From assembly GCF_032813545.1 (NCBI RefSeq), contig NZ_CP136520.1, forward strand, positions 862,001-926,000: a DNA stretch of 64,000 nucleotides, read 5' to 3'. Shown here piece by piece: positions 18,917 to 28,532 of this stretch (position 1 is its first letter; each line of letters starts with the position of its first letter). Made by a program: the position numbers and the translations under genes. Under the pieces are notes generated by a model, which was not told the origin of the DNA, ran no database searches, and was given only the letters and a program-made list of their open reading frames with translations. The DNA is from Nodosilinea sp. E11. GTDB taxonomy: Bacteria > Cyanobacteriota > Cyanobacteriia > Phormidesmidales > Phormidesmidaceae.

Positions 18917-19743
18917 TGGACTGGCTGATTGACCCGCTGAGCTATGAGTTCATGCGCCAGGCGCTGCTGGCTAGCCTCCTAGTCGGCATTCTCTGCCCGA
19001 TTGTAGGCACTTATCTGATCGTGCAGCGCATGGCCATGCTGGGGGATGTAGTGGCCCACGGGGTGCTGCCAGGACTGGCGATCGCTAGCTTCTTCAACCT
19101 GCCCATTCTGCTGGGTGCCTTTACCATGGGCCTATTCAGCACCGCTGTGATTGCCTGGATTCGCGCCCAGTCGCGGATCAAGGTCGATACTGCGATGGCG
19201 ATCACCTTTTCCACCTTTTTTTCCTTAGGCATCACCCTGCTGACGGTGTTTCGCAGCCGCGTCTCCCTCGAGCAGCTGCTGTTTGGCGATATTCTCAGCA
19301 TCAATGCTGGGGATGTCTGGCAAATTGCGGCGATCGATAGCGTAGTGCTGGTCGGCGTCAGCCTGTTTTATAAAGAACTGCTGTTCTTCACCTTTGACCC
19401 CCTAGGGGCTGAAGCCCTGGGCTTACCGGTCAACCGCATTAACTTTGGCCTGATGGCTGCTATCACCCTAGCCATCATCGCCGGCATCAAAACCGTAGGC
19501 GTCATTCTCGTTGTTGCCCTGATGGTAGGCCCCGCCGCCACAGCTTACCTACTCGTGACAGAACTCCATTGGATGATGGGGTTGGGAGCAGTTCTGGGGG
19601 TGCTGTTCGGGGTAATGGGCATGTATGGCAGCTACTATCTGGATATTCCGTCGGGGCCTGCGATCGGTCTGACCGTGTTTACGGGCTTTTTGCTAGCCCT
19701 ACTCTTCAGCCCTCGTCAGGGGATTCTAACGCGCTACTTCTGA
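18916..19743 (+). CDS. Metal ABC transporter permease (ZnuB/MntB family)
   Basis: A 275-aa polytopic permease of the ABC-3 family, which moves Zn, Mn or Fe across the cytoplasmic membrane together with an ATPase and a periplasmic binding protein. About eight membrane segments and the conserved stretch ALGLPVNRINFGLMA (coupling region) and IKTVGVILVVALMVGPAATAY (split here by reading; near 195-215) support this. Neither ATPase nor binding-protein gene is adjacent: the upstream gene is DUF1232 and downstream lies a transposase. The metal cannot be told from the sequence. Confidence 0.88.
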   Translation: MDWLIDPLSYEFMRQALLASLLVGILCPIVGTYLIVQRMAMLGDVVAHGVLPGLAIASFFNLPILLGAFTMGLFSTAVIAWIRAQSRIKVDTAMAITFSTFFSLGITLLTVFRSRVSLEQLLFGDILSINAGDVWQIAAIDSVVLVGVSLFYKELLFFTFDPLGAEALGLPVNRINFGLMAAITLAIIAGIKTVGVILVVALMVGPAATAYLLVTELHWMMGLGAVLGVLFGVMGMYGSYYLDIPSGPAIGLTVFTGFLLALLFSPRQGILTRYF

Positions 19744-20647
19744 CTTCGAGGCTTGCGGTTTGAATTTTGCGAATCTCTGAGCAGTTCGTTTGGTTGTTGG
19801 CTCGATTCCTACTGGAATTCCCTTTCTGTAAGGCTTGCAACGCTTGGACTGGGCAACATACAGTACGAATTGGTAGTGCATTTTGGTAAAGGACAGAGGA
19901 AAAGAGGAGTTCTTCCCGTTCTGCCAGCTTCTTTCTAACTTGGCGATTGTAGTCATGAATGAACATCCAAATTGCACCGATGTGATTCTCTAGCTTCTTG
20001 GAAAAGGACAGCGTCTTCCTCACCAACCGAGATATTCGCTGCCTCAGGGTGTTGTTCAGTCTCTCGATGTAGCTCGTCAAGCCGCTGTCTTTGCCAACCG
20101 CAACATGTCGTTTGCTTGGAATGACGTTGACGTAAGCCTCCCAGTAATCGGTGTAGACCTTGGCACACTGTCTGTACACCCCAGGGATGGACTGCCATAG
20201 GGCAATCACCGATTCTCTAGAGCGGTCACCGATGTAGCAACCGATGATTTCTCGGGTGTCGGCATCTATCGCCAACCAGACCCATTGTTTGTTGCCTTTG
20301 TTGTCGACAAATGACCAGAGTTCATCCATCTGCACGGTCAGCTTGCCTTTGGCCTTGGGGATGACCTCTGCCGCTTTGGGCACGGCTTCATAGCCAGCAT
20401 TGGCATAGCCTTGTAGCCAACTATCAGAGACATCGGTGACCCTGGCGATGCCGGCTAACGAAATCTTCTCCAACAGGAGCAGATCGACCAAAGACCGAGT
20501 GTCGTTGTCTTTCGGCTTCCACTGGGGATCCTTGACAAATTGACGGTTGCAGTCTCGGCACTTGTAGTTTTGCTTACCGCGCCGGGTCGGGTCGTTCTTG
20601 GAGATGTCGTGAGACCCACAGGCTGGACAAGTCATCTCAGTGCTCAT
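19706..20647 (-). CDS. IS1-family transposase with extended C-terminus
   Basis: A DDE transposase of about 313 aa. The N-terminus holds a zinc ribbon (CPACGS...CRDCNR) and a helix-turn-helix, which correspond to InsA. The catalytic part has Asp in QMDELWSF, Asp in VYTDYWEAY and Glu in SYIERLNNTLRQR. Family members usually end soon after the FIHDYN helix; here about 85 further residues follow, and the last codons run antisense into the 3' end of the metal permease gene (19706-19743). This suggests a lost stop or read-out past the element. ATG 20647 is chosen over an upstream TTG. Confidence 0.82.
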   Translation of the reverse strand: MSTEMTCPACGSHDISKNDPTRRGKQNYKCRDCNRQFVKDPQWKPKDNDTRSLVDLLLLEKISLAGIARVTDVSDSWLQGYANAGYEAVPKAAEVIPKAKGKLTVQMDELWSFVDNKGNKQWVWLAIDADTREIIGCYIGDRSRESVIALWQSIPGVYRQCAKVYTDYWEAYVNVIPSKRHVAVGKDSGLTSYIERLNNTLRQRISRLVRKTLSFSKKLENHIGAIWMFIHDYNRQVRKKLAEREELLFSSVLYQNALPIRTVCCPVQALQALQKGNSSRNRANNQTNCSEIRKIQTASLEVRSSALESPDEG

Positions 20648-20690
20648 GTCGCCTAGTCCTCGCAAAATCTAGGAATGCGACAGCGTTACC
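19744..20690 (-). mobile_element. IS1-family insertion sequence (ends not resolved)
   Basis: This is the DNA around the IS1-type transposase. A plausible outer end is the sequence complementary to 20672-20690 (GGTAACGCTGTCGCATTCC), because IS1 ends often begin GGTNNTG or similar. No matching inverted repeat or 8-9 bp duplication could be found at the other side, so the left border is approximate and the element may be truncated. Confidence 0.45.
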
Positions 20691-20833
20691 TTATTTTGCT
20701 CTATCCTTTACGGTAATTCACGACCCAAGTACTAAACCTAGTTCGAATTTCCGCAAAACTATACCGCTATTCAGCAAGGCTAAAACGTTTGCCTCCATAT
20801 TGAGAAGCATCGCACCTTTCAGGCAGCACTAGC

Positions 20834-21754
20834 TTATGAAGTGACCAAATGTTTTACCCGTCGCAAGAGTCGCTTAAGGCTAGTCGCTGGCGTTGACTGC
20901 GGCACGGCCAATGTACCTTTCGGAGGTAAACTGGGACTCTCAATGCCAGCTTTGATTTCAGCATCAACAGCTTGCAACAACTCAATACGCGAAGCAGTAA
21001 CGCCTGTTCCCTGCTTGCCTAAAGTGACAAAAAACTCACAGCCTTCTGTAGGGTAAAAATCAATTTCCCGCACAGAAATCATGCCCAACTCAAATAAGTC
21101 ATGCATGAGCAACCGAAAAGAATGGGGCACAAAACACCAGGCATGGACGTCCAAATAAGCCTGCTGGTCAATCACCCTTTGCATCGATTGTTGAGCATCG
21201 TCACACGAATGCACAAAGGCAAAATTGCCCATTGCCTGTGGGGACCAGGCAATATTTCCCGACAGGGAAACAACATTGAGCATATACTCGGCCACAGTGC
21301 CGGGAGTGTGAATCGTAGATTGCTGATGGTGATGGTCAATGAGCTGCGCCAAGCCAGTAATAGGTCGGTAGTGATCAAAACAGTAGCGCTTATCGGGAAT
21401 GGCCAAGGAAATCACCCCCCGCTCATTCAATACTTTGGTGCAGTCGTTGAGAAAGCCAATAAGATCTGGGGTGTGTTCGATCATATGGGACGCAATTACC
21501 CAATCATAATGATTGGTTTTGGCCAGTAAGTCGGCGTAGGATTGATTTTCCCAGACAAAGTCCACTGGCTCAATTTGCTCTAAGTCAACACCGTGCCCCG
21601 TATATTTTTCAACTAACTCCTCACGGCTCATATGGTCGATAACGTGAACATTATAACCACCACGTTTAGGCGCAACAGGATTATGACTAGGACCAATTTC
21701 AATACCGTGCCCATCTTTGTCAATGTGCTTAAGGATTTTGTCTTTACGATTCAC
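20834..21754 (-). CDS. Class I SAM-dependent methyltransferase
   Basis: A 306-aa cytoplasmic methyltransferase. Motif I is GIEIGPSHNP near residue 17, an acidic residue ends strand 2 (HVIDHM), and ASHMIEHTPD with VLNERGVISLAIPD marks the core. It lies next to the polysaccharide exporter operon on the same strand, so a sugar or glycan is a likely substrate (inference). The start is GTG 21754. It is 175 bp from the end of the next gene upstream. Confidence 0.8.
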   Translation of the reverse strand: MNRKDKILKHIDKDGHGIEIGPSHNPVAPKRGGYNVHVIDHMSREELVEKYTGHGVDLEQIEPVDFVWENQSYADLLAKTNHYDWVIASHMIEHTPDLIGFLNDCTKVLNERGVISLAIPDKRYCFDHYRPITGLAQLIDHHHQQSTIHTPGTVAEYMLNVVSLSGNIAWSPQAMGNFAFVHSCDDAQQSMQRVIDQQAYLDVHAWCFVPHSFRLLMHDLFELGMISVREIDFYPTEGCEFFVTLGKQGTGVTASRIELLQAVDAEIKAGIESPSLPPKGTLAVPQSTPATSLKRLLRRVKHLVTS

Positions 21755-21929
21755 CGTTTTTTATTTATTAGTGGACAAGTTGATATTCAGAACAATAAAA
21801 ACAGGGGGTCAAGGACAGGGACAGGAGTGATCGTGCTCATCATCCATAGTCATTGACCACCCCTGTTAAACTGCTGTAACTCTTGTGCCTTCGTTTTAAG
21901 CTAGGGATAATGTGAACAGTTACCCCATA

Positions 21930-24779
21930 TCAGAGGCAGTTGACTCTTGGCGGAAAAGCATAGGAAAAAACATTTTTATCAATCGCTAAATTTGGATTAT
22001 AAGCAGGATCTTGATTAAGTTTTTCACCCCATCGATCTTGCATAAATTTAACTTCCAACGAAAATCTAGCTTGTTTTTCTGGGGTAGTCTCATAACCCCT
22101 AGTTGCCGACTCATGGTGAATCATTTCAGCGTAGGGAGTCCAAATGTTTCGATAACCAGCATCCCTTACCCTAATACAAAAGTCTACATCATTAAAAGCT
22201 ACCGCTAAAGATTCATCTAAACCATTAACAGATTCAAAGACGTTCTTGCGTACAACTAGGCAAGCCGCTGTTACAACACTCAAGCTTTGATGCAGCACAG
22301 CTCTTGCAAAGTATCCTAGATCTCCTTCCCGAAGCATTAAATGAGCATGTCCAGCGACTCCACCTAGGCCAAGAATAACGCCGCCATGCTGTATAGATCC
22401 ATCAGGATACCAAAGGCGTGCTCCCACGCAGCCAATGTTGGGACGAACAGCAAAAGACACCATTTCCTCTAGCCAATCGGGCGTCAGGACTTCGATATCA
22501 TTATTCATTAAACAAATGACATCTCCTTGCGCTAGCTGAACACCTCGATTATTCAATGCAGAAAAATTGAATGGAGAATCATCTTGGATAACACGTACAA
22601 TTTGGCTAGGTAGGCGTTCAAACAAATCTATGGTAGCTTGCTCTACACTACCGTTATCAATCACAATGATTTCATAGTTTGGATAGCTAGTCCTCATTAA
22701 AATGGAGCTAATACATACTGACAGCAAATCAGATCGATCACGTGTTGGAATTACAATGCTTACCAGCGGTGGAGAAGACGGCAGCTGAAAACGAACCCTG
22801 TTGTATACTGATGCGCTTGGAGCTGGAAGCACTTCTGCCTGTACACCAGAACGGCGAAGATGTTCGGCAACTGCTTTACGGCCTGCCTCAACTGCATAAC
22901 TCTTTGCTCGAGAACTTAAGGCAGTGCTACCAGAAATAGCACGCCAATGGTATAGCACGTGAGGAATATGAACAATTTGTCTAGTAGAAACTTGTTCTAT
23001 GGCACGGAACAATAGATCATAATCTTGAGAGCCATTAAATTCTCCTCTGAAACCTTCTACCTGCTCTACTAAAGTGTGTCGATAAACTGTCAAATGGCCA
23101 ACCATATTCTGGGCTAAAAACAGTTCATAATTGAAATCACACTTAAAGTAAGGTTGAAAGCGCTGACCTGATTCGTCAATCTTATCTTCGTCCGAATAGA
23201 TGATTTCTGCTTCAGGATTCTGAACAATTGTTTTTGCCACGCAAAATAAGGCATGCTCTGATAGTTCATCATCATGATCTAGAAGGGCAACAAAGTCTCC
23301 TGTTGCTAAACTCAAAGCTGAATTGCTAGCTTCAGAGATATGACCATTCTCTGAACGATAAAAAACCTTAATGCGATCATCTTGAGCAGCATGATGTTCA
23401 AGAACTTGGCGTATTTCTGGGTTCGTCGATGCATCATCAGCAATACAAAGCTCCCAGTGAGGATATAATTGCCCCATGACTGACTCAATGGCAGCATTGA
23501 GAAATTTGGCGGGTGGATTATAAACTGGCATAACAATCGAGATTAGAGGATGATACGGAAACTTTTGTATCTGACCTCGAATTTTTTCTCGCTTAGAATC
23601 GTCAAGCGTGTCATAGAGATTGACCCATTTCTTATATAGATTATCAAGATCCGGATCGTATTTTTTTTCAAATCGATCCAGAAAAAGACGCTTTAATCCT
23701 TTACGCCGCAATGCAATAGCTAAACTGCGAACTGAAGATCTAAAGCCACCACTCCCCTCCGTGCTCAAAGTTTCACGATGTAATAGATTCCGTAGCCTAG
23801 TAACCTGATGTGCTCCATAGCGCAGAGGGCTTGTAATGCGGTAACTCCGAGAGTTGAGATATGCAGAAATTTGTTGGTCCCGTTGCGTAACTGCTTGGCT
23901 AAGCACAGCGATCTGTTGGTCTTTTTCAACCACGACTTTTGACAGACTCTCCCAGTCTTCTTCAGGTGATACCAGCATCCGGGACCAAGGATTGTTAACT
24001 TGATCACCTTGGCCTTTTACAGGAGAAGTTGTGCCAGACAGTTCATAATGACCAGAAACGACACTCTCAATTTCTTTACCTGCGATAAAACGACTACCCA
24101 ACAAATTGAGTTGCGTGCTCTGTTTCCTTATTATGCAAATTGAATTAACAAACTCGATGGAGTGAATCTTTGAAAGACTCAATTCATCAAAATCAGCAGA
24201 AAATTGCTTGGTGAAGCCTTGCAGCAGTTGCTTCCGTTCTCTCTCGACACCCCAATGTTCATGATTGACAATATCGGCTAAGCGCTTACAAAAAGAAAGC
24301 GACGAATATGGATAATACAATCCACCCTGGAAATTGCTCCAATAGCTGCAGTGCAGGTCTTCAATAACAAAAAGACCACCTTCATTCAAGTGGCGAAAAT
24401 AACGGGCAAAAGACTTGACAATATCATCGGAGACATGAGATCCATCATCAATAATTAAATTAAAACTGGAAGAACAAGCAATAATTTCATCCTCAGTTGT
24501 ATCCGTATTAGCATCACCAACGACAACACTAATGCGATGATCGTCATACGATAATTTTGAACAATCGGGATTAATGTCACAGCCAATGAGTGATTCGGCA
24601 TTTGAGAAATATTTGCCCCATATCTCTAACGAACCACCATTTTGTATACCAATCTCAAGTAGGCGTATGGGTTGGTTTCGAAAACCTGAAAAGAGCCTGT
24701 CGTATTCGTCAAGATAAAGTGACCATTTATCAGAGACTTTACCCTGGTGTTCACGATAAAGTTCAAGTAAAGACTTCAT
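21930..24779 (-). CDS. Methyltransferase - GT2 - GT2 fusion protein
   Basis: A 949-aa multidomain glycan enzyme. Residues 1-220 form a methyltransferase of the type seen in cephalosporin-hydroxylase/rhamnosyl O-methyltransferase relatives (LLEIGIQNGGSLEIW; IIDDGSH). A coiled coil lies at about 280-320. A first GT2 domain starts near 413 (ISIVMPVYN, LLDHDDEL) and a second near 671 (VSIVIPTRD, LMNNDIEVL, with HHESATRG near the end). Its ATG overlaps the stop of wzt (ATGA, 24776-24779), so it is the third gene of a wzm-wzt operon. It probably extends or caps and methylates the exported glycan, a known way to set chain length; that role is inferred. Confidence 0.85.
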   Translation of the reverse strand: MKSLLELYREHQGKVSDKWSLYLDEYDRLFSGFRNQPIRLLEIGIQNGGSLEIWGKYFSNAESLIGCDINPDCSKLSYDDHRISVVVGDANTDTTEDEIIACSSSFNLIIDDGSHVSDDIVKSFARYFRHLNEGGLFVIEDLHCSYWSNFQGGLYYPYSSLSFCKRLADIVNHEHWGVERERKQLLQGFTKQFSADFDELSLSKIHSIEFVNSICIIRKQSTQLNLLGSRFIAGKEIESVVSGHYELSGTTSPVKGQGDQVNNPWSRMLVSPEEDWESLSKVVVEKDQQIAVLSQAVTQRDQQISAYLNSRSYRITSPLRYGAHQVTRLRNLLHRETLSTEGSGGFRSSVRSLAIALRRKGLKRLFLDRFEKKYDPDLDNLYKKWVNLYDTLDDSKREKIRGQIQKFPYHPLISIVMPVYNPPAKFLNAAIESVMGQLYPHWELCIADDASTNPEIRQVLEHHAAQDDRIKVFYRSENGHISEASNSALSLATGDFVALLDHDDELSEHALFCVAKTIVQNPEAEIIYSDEDKIDESGQRFQPYFKCDFNYELFLAQNMVGHLTVYRHTLVEQVEGFRGEFNGSQDYDLLFRAIEQVSTRQIVHIPHVLYHWRAISGSTALSSRAKSYAVEAGRKAVAEHLRRSGVQAEVLPAPSASVYNRVRFQLPSSPPLVSIVIPTRDRSDLLSVCISSILMRTSYPNYEIIVIDNGSVEQATIDLFERLPSQIVRVIQDDSPFNFSALNNRGVQLAQGDVICLMNNDIEVLTPDWLEEMVSFAVRPNIGCVGARLWYPDGSIQHGGVILGLGGVAGHAHLMLREGDLGYFARAVLHQSLSVVTAACLVVRKNVFESVNGLDESLAVAFNDVDFCIRVRDAGYRNIWTPYAEMIHHESATRGYETTPEKQARFSLEVKFMQDRWGEKLNQDPAYNPNLAIDKNVFSYAFPPRVNCL

Positions 24780-26146
24780 ACCACTTCTTTTAATTGAATG
24801 TTTTCAAAATGTACGCCAACTAATCCCCATCGGACTTTGCTTGATGAGACATTGAGGATCAATGCATTGTGTAGCCAATGATGCTGAACGTTATTGTAAA
24901 GATCACCATCCGCCAGCGAAGCCATAACAGAGTAATGTCCATTCGGGAGCATAGGCAACCGAAAAATGTATTCACTTTCAATGGTAGAGCCAGCAACAAC
25001 CGACAGCGGATTGAGATCAGTGAAGGATGAGGTATTTTCCCCAAATAAGACTTGGCCGAGCCGATCCCTCACAAGAAAACCTATTATAGGACGATCTATG
25101 TCCTGGTACACAATCGCCCTGATTACCATCCGAACCATCTCGCCCCCCGCAAAGATCTCATTACCTTTTGGAATCAAAGGGCCAAGGCTTACGGAGAGAA
25201 TTTCACCTGCACCAGTCTTCCAACCATTAGCTTCGCTGAGGTTGTCATTTACGCGCATTTGGCTGCCGTAGTCCAGACAAGGTACCGAATCAGTATCATA
25301 TGACGATGAGTAATCATCGGCTGTTATATCGCTTGGGACAATCTTAGCGGATTCAAGTTTCTGGAGCTGAATGTCTTGGCCGTAAGCTTCCTGTAGAGTG
25401 TATTGAAGGTATGCCTCAGTAATTTCCTTGGCTTTCCCGAGCTGCCAAAGCTTGCCGCCATTTAACCAGATTGCGCGTTCACAGAGATTTAATACAGACC
25501 CCATGTCATGACTGACGAAAATCAAAGTGCCGCTCTCCTTAAATTTCCGGAGAAAACGCATACATTTTTGGGTAAAAATCGCATCCCCAACAGCAAGAGC
25601 CTCGTCAATCACAAGGATTTCTGCATCTACGTGCGCGATCACTGCAAATGCTAGGCGAACGTACATACCACTTGAGTAGGTTTTTACTGGTTGCTCAATA
25701 AATTCCCCAATATCCGCAAACGCTGCAATATCATCTAAGCGTGAATCAATCTCTTCTTTAGTCAGCCCTAATATTGCGCCACTCATATAAATATTTTCGC
25801 GGCCAGTAAATTCTGGATTAAAACCTGATCCCAATTCTAATAATGCTGCGACTCTACCATTAGCATAAATTCTGCCTTGGCTAGGATTTAGAGTGCCACA
25901 AATAATCTGAAGAAGTGTTGACTTGCCACTGCCATTTCGTCCGACTATTCCAACGGTTTCGCCTTTTTTTATCTCAAAAGAAATATCTTTTAAGGCCCAG
26001 AACTCACGAAAATACTGATTACCTTCGACACCTATGAAGCTAAGTGCCCTAGGCAAAACAAGTTGCTTAAGGCGATCTATGGGTTTTTCATAGATTTGAT
26101 AGCACTTACTTAACCCTTCAACTTTAATAGCAATTTCAGAGGACAT
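24776..26146 (-). CDS. wzt: Polysaccharide ABC exporter ATPase (Wzt type)
   Basis: A 456-aa ATPase that energises export of a lipid-linked glycan. Walker A GRNGSGKST is at residues 69-77, the signature is YSSGMYVRLAF near 157-167, and Walker B is ILVIDEA (D181, E182). A C-terminal beta-sandwich (about 290-456) matches the Wzt C-terminal domain that recognises the terminal modification of the glycan. ATG 26146 overlaps the permease stop by 11 nt and is preferred to a longer frame. It ends in a 4-nt overlap with the fusion glycosyltransferase. Confidence 0.92.
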   Translation of the reverse strand: MSSEIAIKVEGLSKCYQIYEKPIDRLKQLVLPRALSFIGVEGNQYFREFWALKDISFEIKKGETVGIVGRNGSGKSTLLQIICGTLNPSQGRIYANGRVAALLELGSGFNPEFTGRENIYMSGAILGLTKEEIDSRLDDIAAFADIGEFIEQPVKTYSSGMYVRLAFAVIAHVDAEILVIDEALAVGDAIFTQKCMRFLRKFKESGTLIFVSHDMGSVLNLCERAIWLNGGKLWQLGKAKEITEAYLQYTLQEAYGQDIQLQKLESAKIVPSDITADDYSSSYDTDSVPCLDYGSQMRVNDNLSEANGWKTGAGEILSVSLGPLIPKGNEIFAGGEMVRMVIRAIVYQDIDRPIIGFLVRDRLGQVLFGENTSSFTDLNPLSVVAGSTIESEYIFRLPMLPNGHYSVMASLADGDLYNNVQHHWLHNALILNVSSSKVRWGLVGVHFENIQLKEVV

Positions 26147-26954
26147 CAGCGAACCCCTTCCTGGTCTTTTGGAACCATGCAAAACCAAGCCAAGCAACAA
26201 TTGTACTGCCTGCTAAATAGTACAGCCAACTCTGAATGCTGGGTAATTCTCCCCACATCAGAATGCCTCTCACTTGTTCCAATGCAGGGGCTATCGGGTT
26301 AATCAACAGAAGAGGCTTAGCACTATCAGGAATTGCCGACGCTGGATAAAAAATTGGAGATAAGAACATCAGCACTGTCGTTAGTATTGTTACTACCTGT
26401 GCTACGTCACGGAGATAAACCCCTAGTGAGGAAAGAAACCATGACAACCCAGTAGTTAAAAAAATCAAAGGTAATACAACTATGGGTAGTAGTAAAGCTG
26501 TCACAGAAGGAAAACCAAATAGAATGACATAGCCGAACAGCCATACAGTTAAACTTACTAAACTGTGAAACATAGCGGAGCCAATAGCTACACAGGGCAA
26601 TATTTCCAGAGGAAAGATCACTTTCTTGACATAGTTGCTATTTGACAGTATCAGGGTTGGAGATCGATTAATGCATTCTGCAAAGAAGTTAAAGACGATC
26701 AACCCTGAAAAGAGAACAAGTGCAAACTCTGCGCGCGAGCCATCACTGCTACCCCAACGTGCTTGAAAGACTATGCTGAATACAAAGGTATACACGGCTA
26801 GCATGAACAGCGGATGGAAGAACGACCAAAAAATCCCAAGGATTGAGCCTTGGTAGCGACCCAAGACATCTCGCTTGATAAGAGCCGTAGCCAATTCACG
26901 ATTGTGCCATAAACTCCTGATCCCTTCCCTTGGAGATGTGCTGAAATTCTGCAT
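26136..26954 (-). CDS. wzm: Polysaccharide ABC exporter permease (Wzm type)
   Basis: A 272-aa ABC-2 membrane protein with about six membrane segments. The amphipathic N-terminus (TALIKRDVLGRYQGSILG) is the usual gate helix of Wzm/TagG permeases. It forms the channel with the Wzt ATPase encoded immediately downstream. It is the first gene of the operon, starting at ATG 26954. Confidence 0.92.
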   Translation of the reverse strand: MQNFSTSPREGIRSLWHNRELATALIKRDVLGRYQGSILGIFWSFFHPLFMLAVYTFVFSIVFQARWGSSDGSRAEFALVLFSGLIVFNFFAECINRSPTLILSNSNYVKKVIFPLEILPCVAIGSAMFHSLVSLTVWLFGYVILFGFPSVTALLLPIVVLPLIFLTTGLSWFLSSLGVYLRDVAQVVTILTTVLMFLSPIFYPASAIPDSAKPLLLINPIAPALEQVRGILMWGELPSIQSWLYYLAGSTIVAWLGFAWFQKTRKGFADVL

Positions 26955-27358
26955 GGTGCGTCTTTAGACCTAGATACTTCGCTTTTCAGTGCTATTATGG
27001 CGCTCAATTAGCTCATTTGTAGCAGGGCAGTGGTCTGTGTCATCGAGGATAACAGTCCAAAGCCTAGTAGATCAGTCCGGGCTTCTCAGCTTATATTGGA
27101 CTGAAGCCCTTCGGGGTAGACCCCTTTGGCCCCCATATCCTCATCTATGGAGCTCGGCGTTCGCATTAGAGCAAATGTACTTAAATTTGGTCTGCGTATG
27201 ATACACCCAGGCCATCATCCTTTGGTTTCTAGGTGAGATTTGAAAATTTGCGTATAACGCGGATAAAAAGACTCACGCTGATCTCCACTAAGTTATTCTA
27301 CCTATTCATTTTTCTTGGTTATAAGTGTTTCAGTTAAATTATTTGAGACAATGACTTT
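26955..27358. other. Divergent promoter region of the glycan cluster
   Basis: About 400 bp between the minus-strand exporter operon and a plus-strand glycosyltransferase. No gene is supported. The right part (27240-27358) is AT-rich and probably contains the promoter of the plus-strand gene. No promoter hexamer pair is clear. Confidence 0.4.
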
Positions 27359-28300
27359 ATGGTCTTTGAGGCTGGCCGTTTCCCCAAGGTATTGGCCTAT
27401 GTTACCGCTTATCAAGATGAACAATCCCTCAGAGTCTGCCTAGATTCGATCGCGAAGCAGGTGCTCCCGGTTACTCACATCTTGGTTGTAGATAACTCTC
27501 CTCTACCACTACTGTTGCCGATGCAGTACAACGAACTGGTAGTCATACACTGTCCAGAAAATATCGGTGTCGGTGGTGGCGTTACTCTTGCACTTCAGCA
27601 GGCAATCAATCAAGGCTATGATTTTGTGTGGTTACTAGACCAGGACAGTCAGCCAGATGTCATGTGTTTGCAGCACTTGGCTCAAGTTTATCAGGAGCAG
27701 CACTGCATAGAGGCTCCTATCGCGATGGTTGCACCTTTGGTGATTGATGGGGTGATGGATCGAATCATTGGTGGGGCGGTGTTTGATCGATATCGGTTCA
27801 AAGAATACTTGCCAAATTGGGATACTGCTTTATGGGTGGAGTGTGATGCACCCATAATTTCTGGAATACTAATTGCGATTGCTGCTGTCAAGGTTGCGGG
27901 GCTACCCCAGCAAGAGTTGTTTATGGATGGGATAGATCTAGAGTATGGATTCAGACTAAAGCAGCATAACTTCAGAAATATTATTGCTTCCAGGGCTATT
28001 CTCCATCACTGTCTTGGCAATCCTCTCAAAGTACTCTTTCTGGGTAAACCCTATTTTATTCAAAATTATTCTATCCCAAGAAGTTACTACTACCACCGAA
28101 ATCATACTCATTTAGAAATGCTTTTTTCTGAATCTAAATATAAGCCTTGGACCTTTCTTTGGCGTTGCTACATCGTTGCAAAAGATTTGCTTTTAACACT
28201 GCTATATAGGGATCAAAAGTCGAGCAGAATATCTGCCTGCCTAATAGGAACATGGCATGGCTTCTTGGGTCGCATTAGGAAGCTAGAGCGATCGTCGTAG
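27359..28300 (+). CDS. GT2 family glycosyltransferase, rhamnosyltransferase-like
   Basis: A 313-aa GT2 enzyme. It shows the nucleotide-binding start (VLAYVTAYQDEQSLRVC), IGVGGG, and metal-binding LLDQDSQPD. The pattern VDN(S)...NxGxGGG...DQDS is that of dTDP-rhamnosyltransferases such as WbbL/RfbF types. With the rfb genes close by, rhamnose is a likely donor (inference). It starts at ATG 27359 and diverges from the exporter operon. Confidence 0.8.
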   Translation: MVFEAGRFPKVLAYVTAYQDEQSLRVCLDSIAKQVLPVTHILVVDNSPLPLLLPMQYNELVVIHCPENIGVGGGVTLALQQAINQGYDFVWLLDQDSQPDVMCLQHLAQVYQEQHCIEAPIAMVAPLVIDGVMDRIIGGAVFDRYRFKEYLPNWDTALWVECDAPIISGILIAIAAVKVAGLPQQELFMDGIDLEYGFRLKQHNFRNIIASRAILHHCLGNPLKVLFLGKPYFIQNYSIPRSYYYHRNHTHLEMLFSESKYKPWTFLWRCYIVAKDLLLTLLYRDQKSSRISACLIGTWHGFLGRIRKLERSS

Positions 28301-28532
28301 TATAATATGGTTATGCATAATCTGCTTTAACTCAATCACAAAGGATTTTATTTATGCATTTGTTGGACACCTGCCTAAATAGCTGTGCACTTTGAACTTT
28401 GTGATCTTTCCAAAGCAAATTCAATCATACCTAGATATAGCAATTCTTTAGACCTATTTAGTAAGTCCCAGAAATTCACGGATCGATCGCTTGAGTCAAA
28501 GTTGTTATATTCAGATCAAAGCTAGGTGTGAT

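Noticed and set aside
19790..19830. tRNA-like sequence (GTTGTTGGCTCGATTCCTAC, T-arm-like) within the transposase C-terminal extension
   Set aside because: The T-stem has a mismatch and no acceptor, D- or anticodon arms could be drawn around it, so it is not a tRNA gene; at most a chance or relic.
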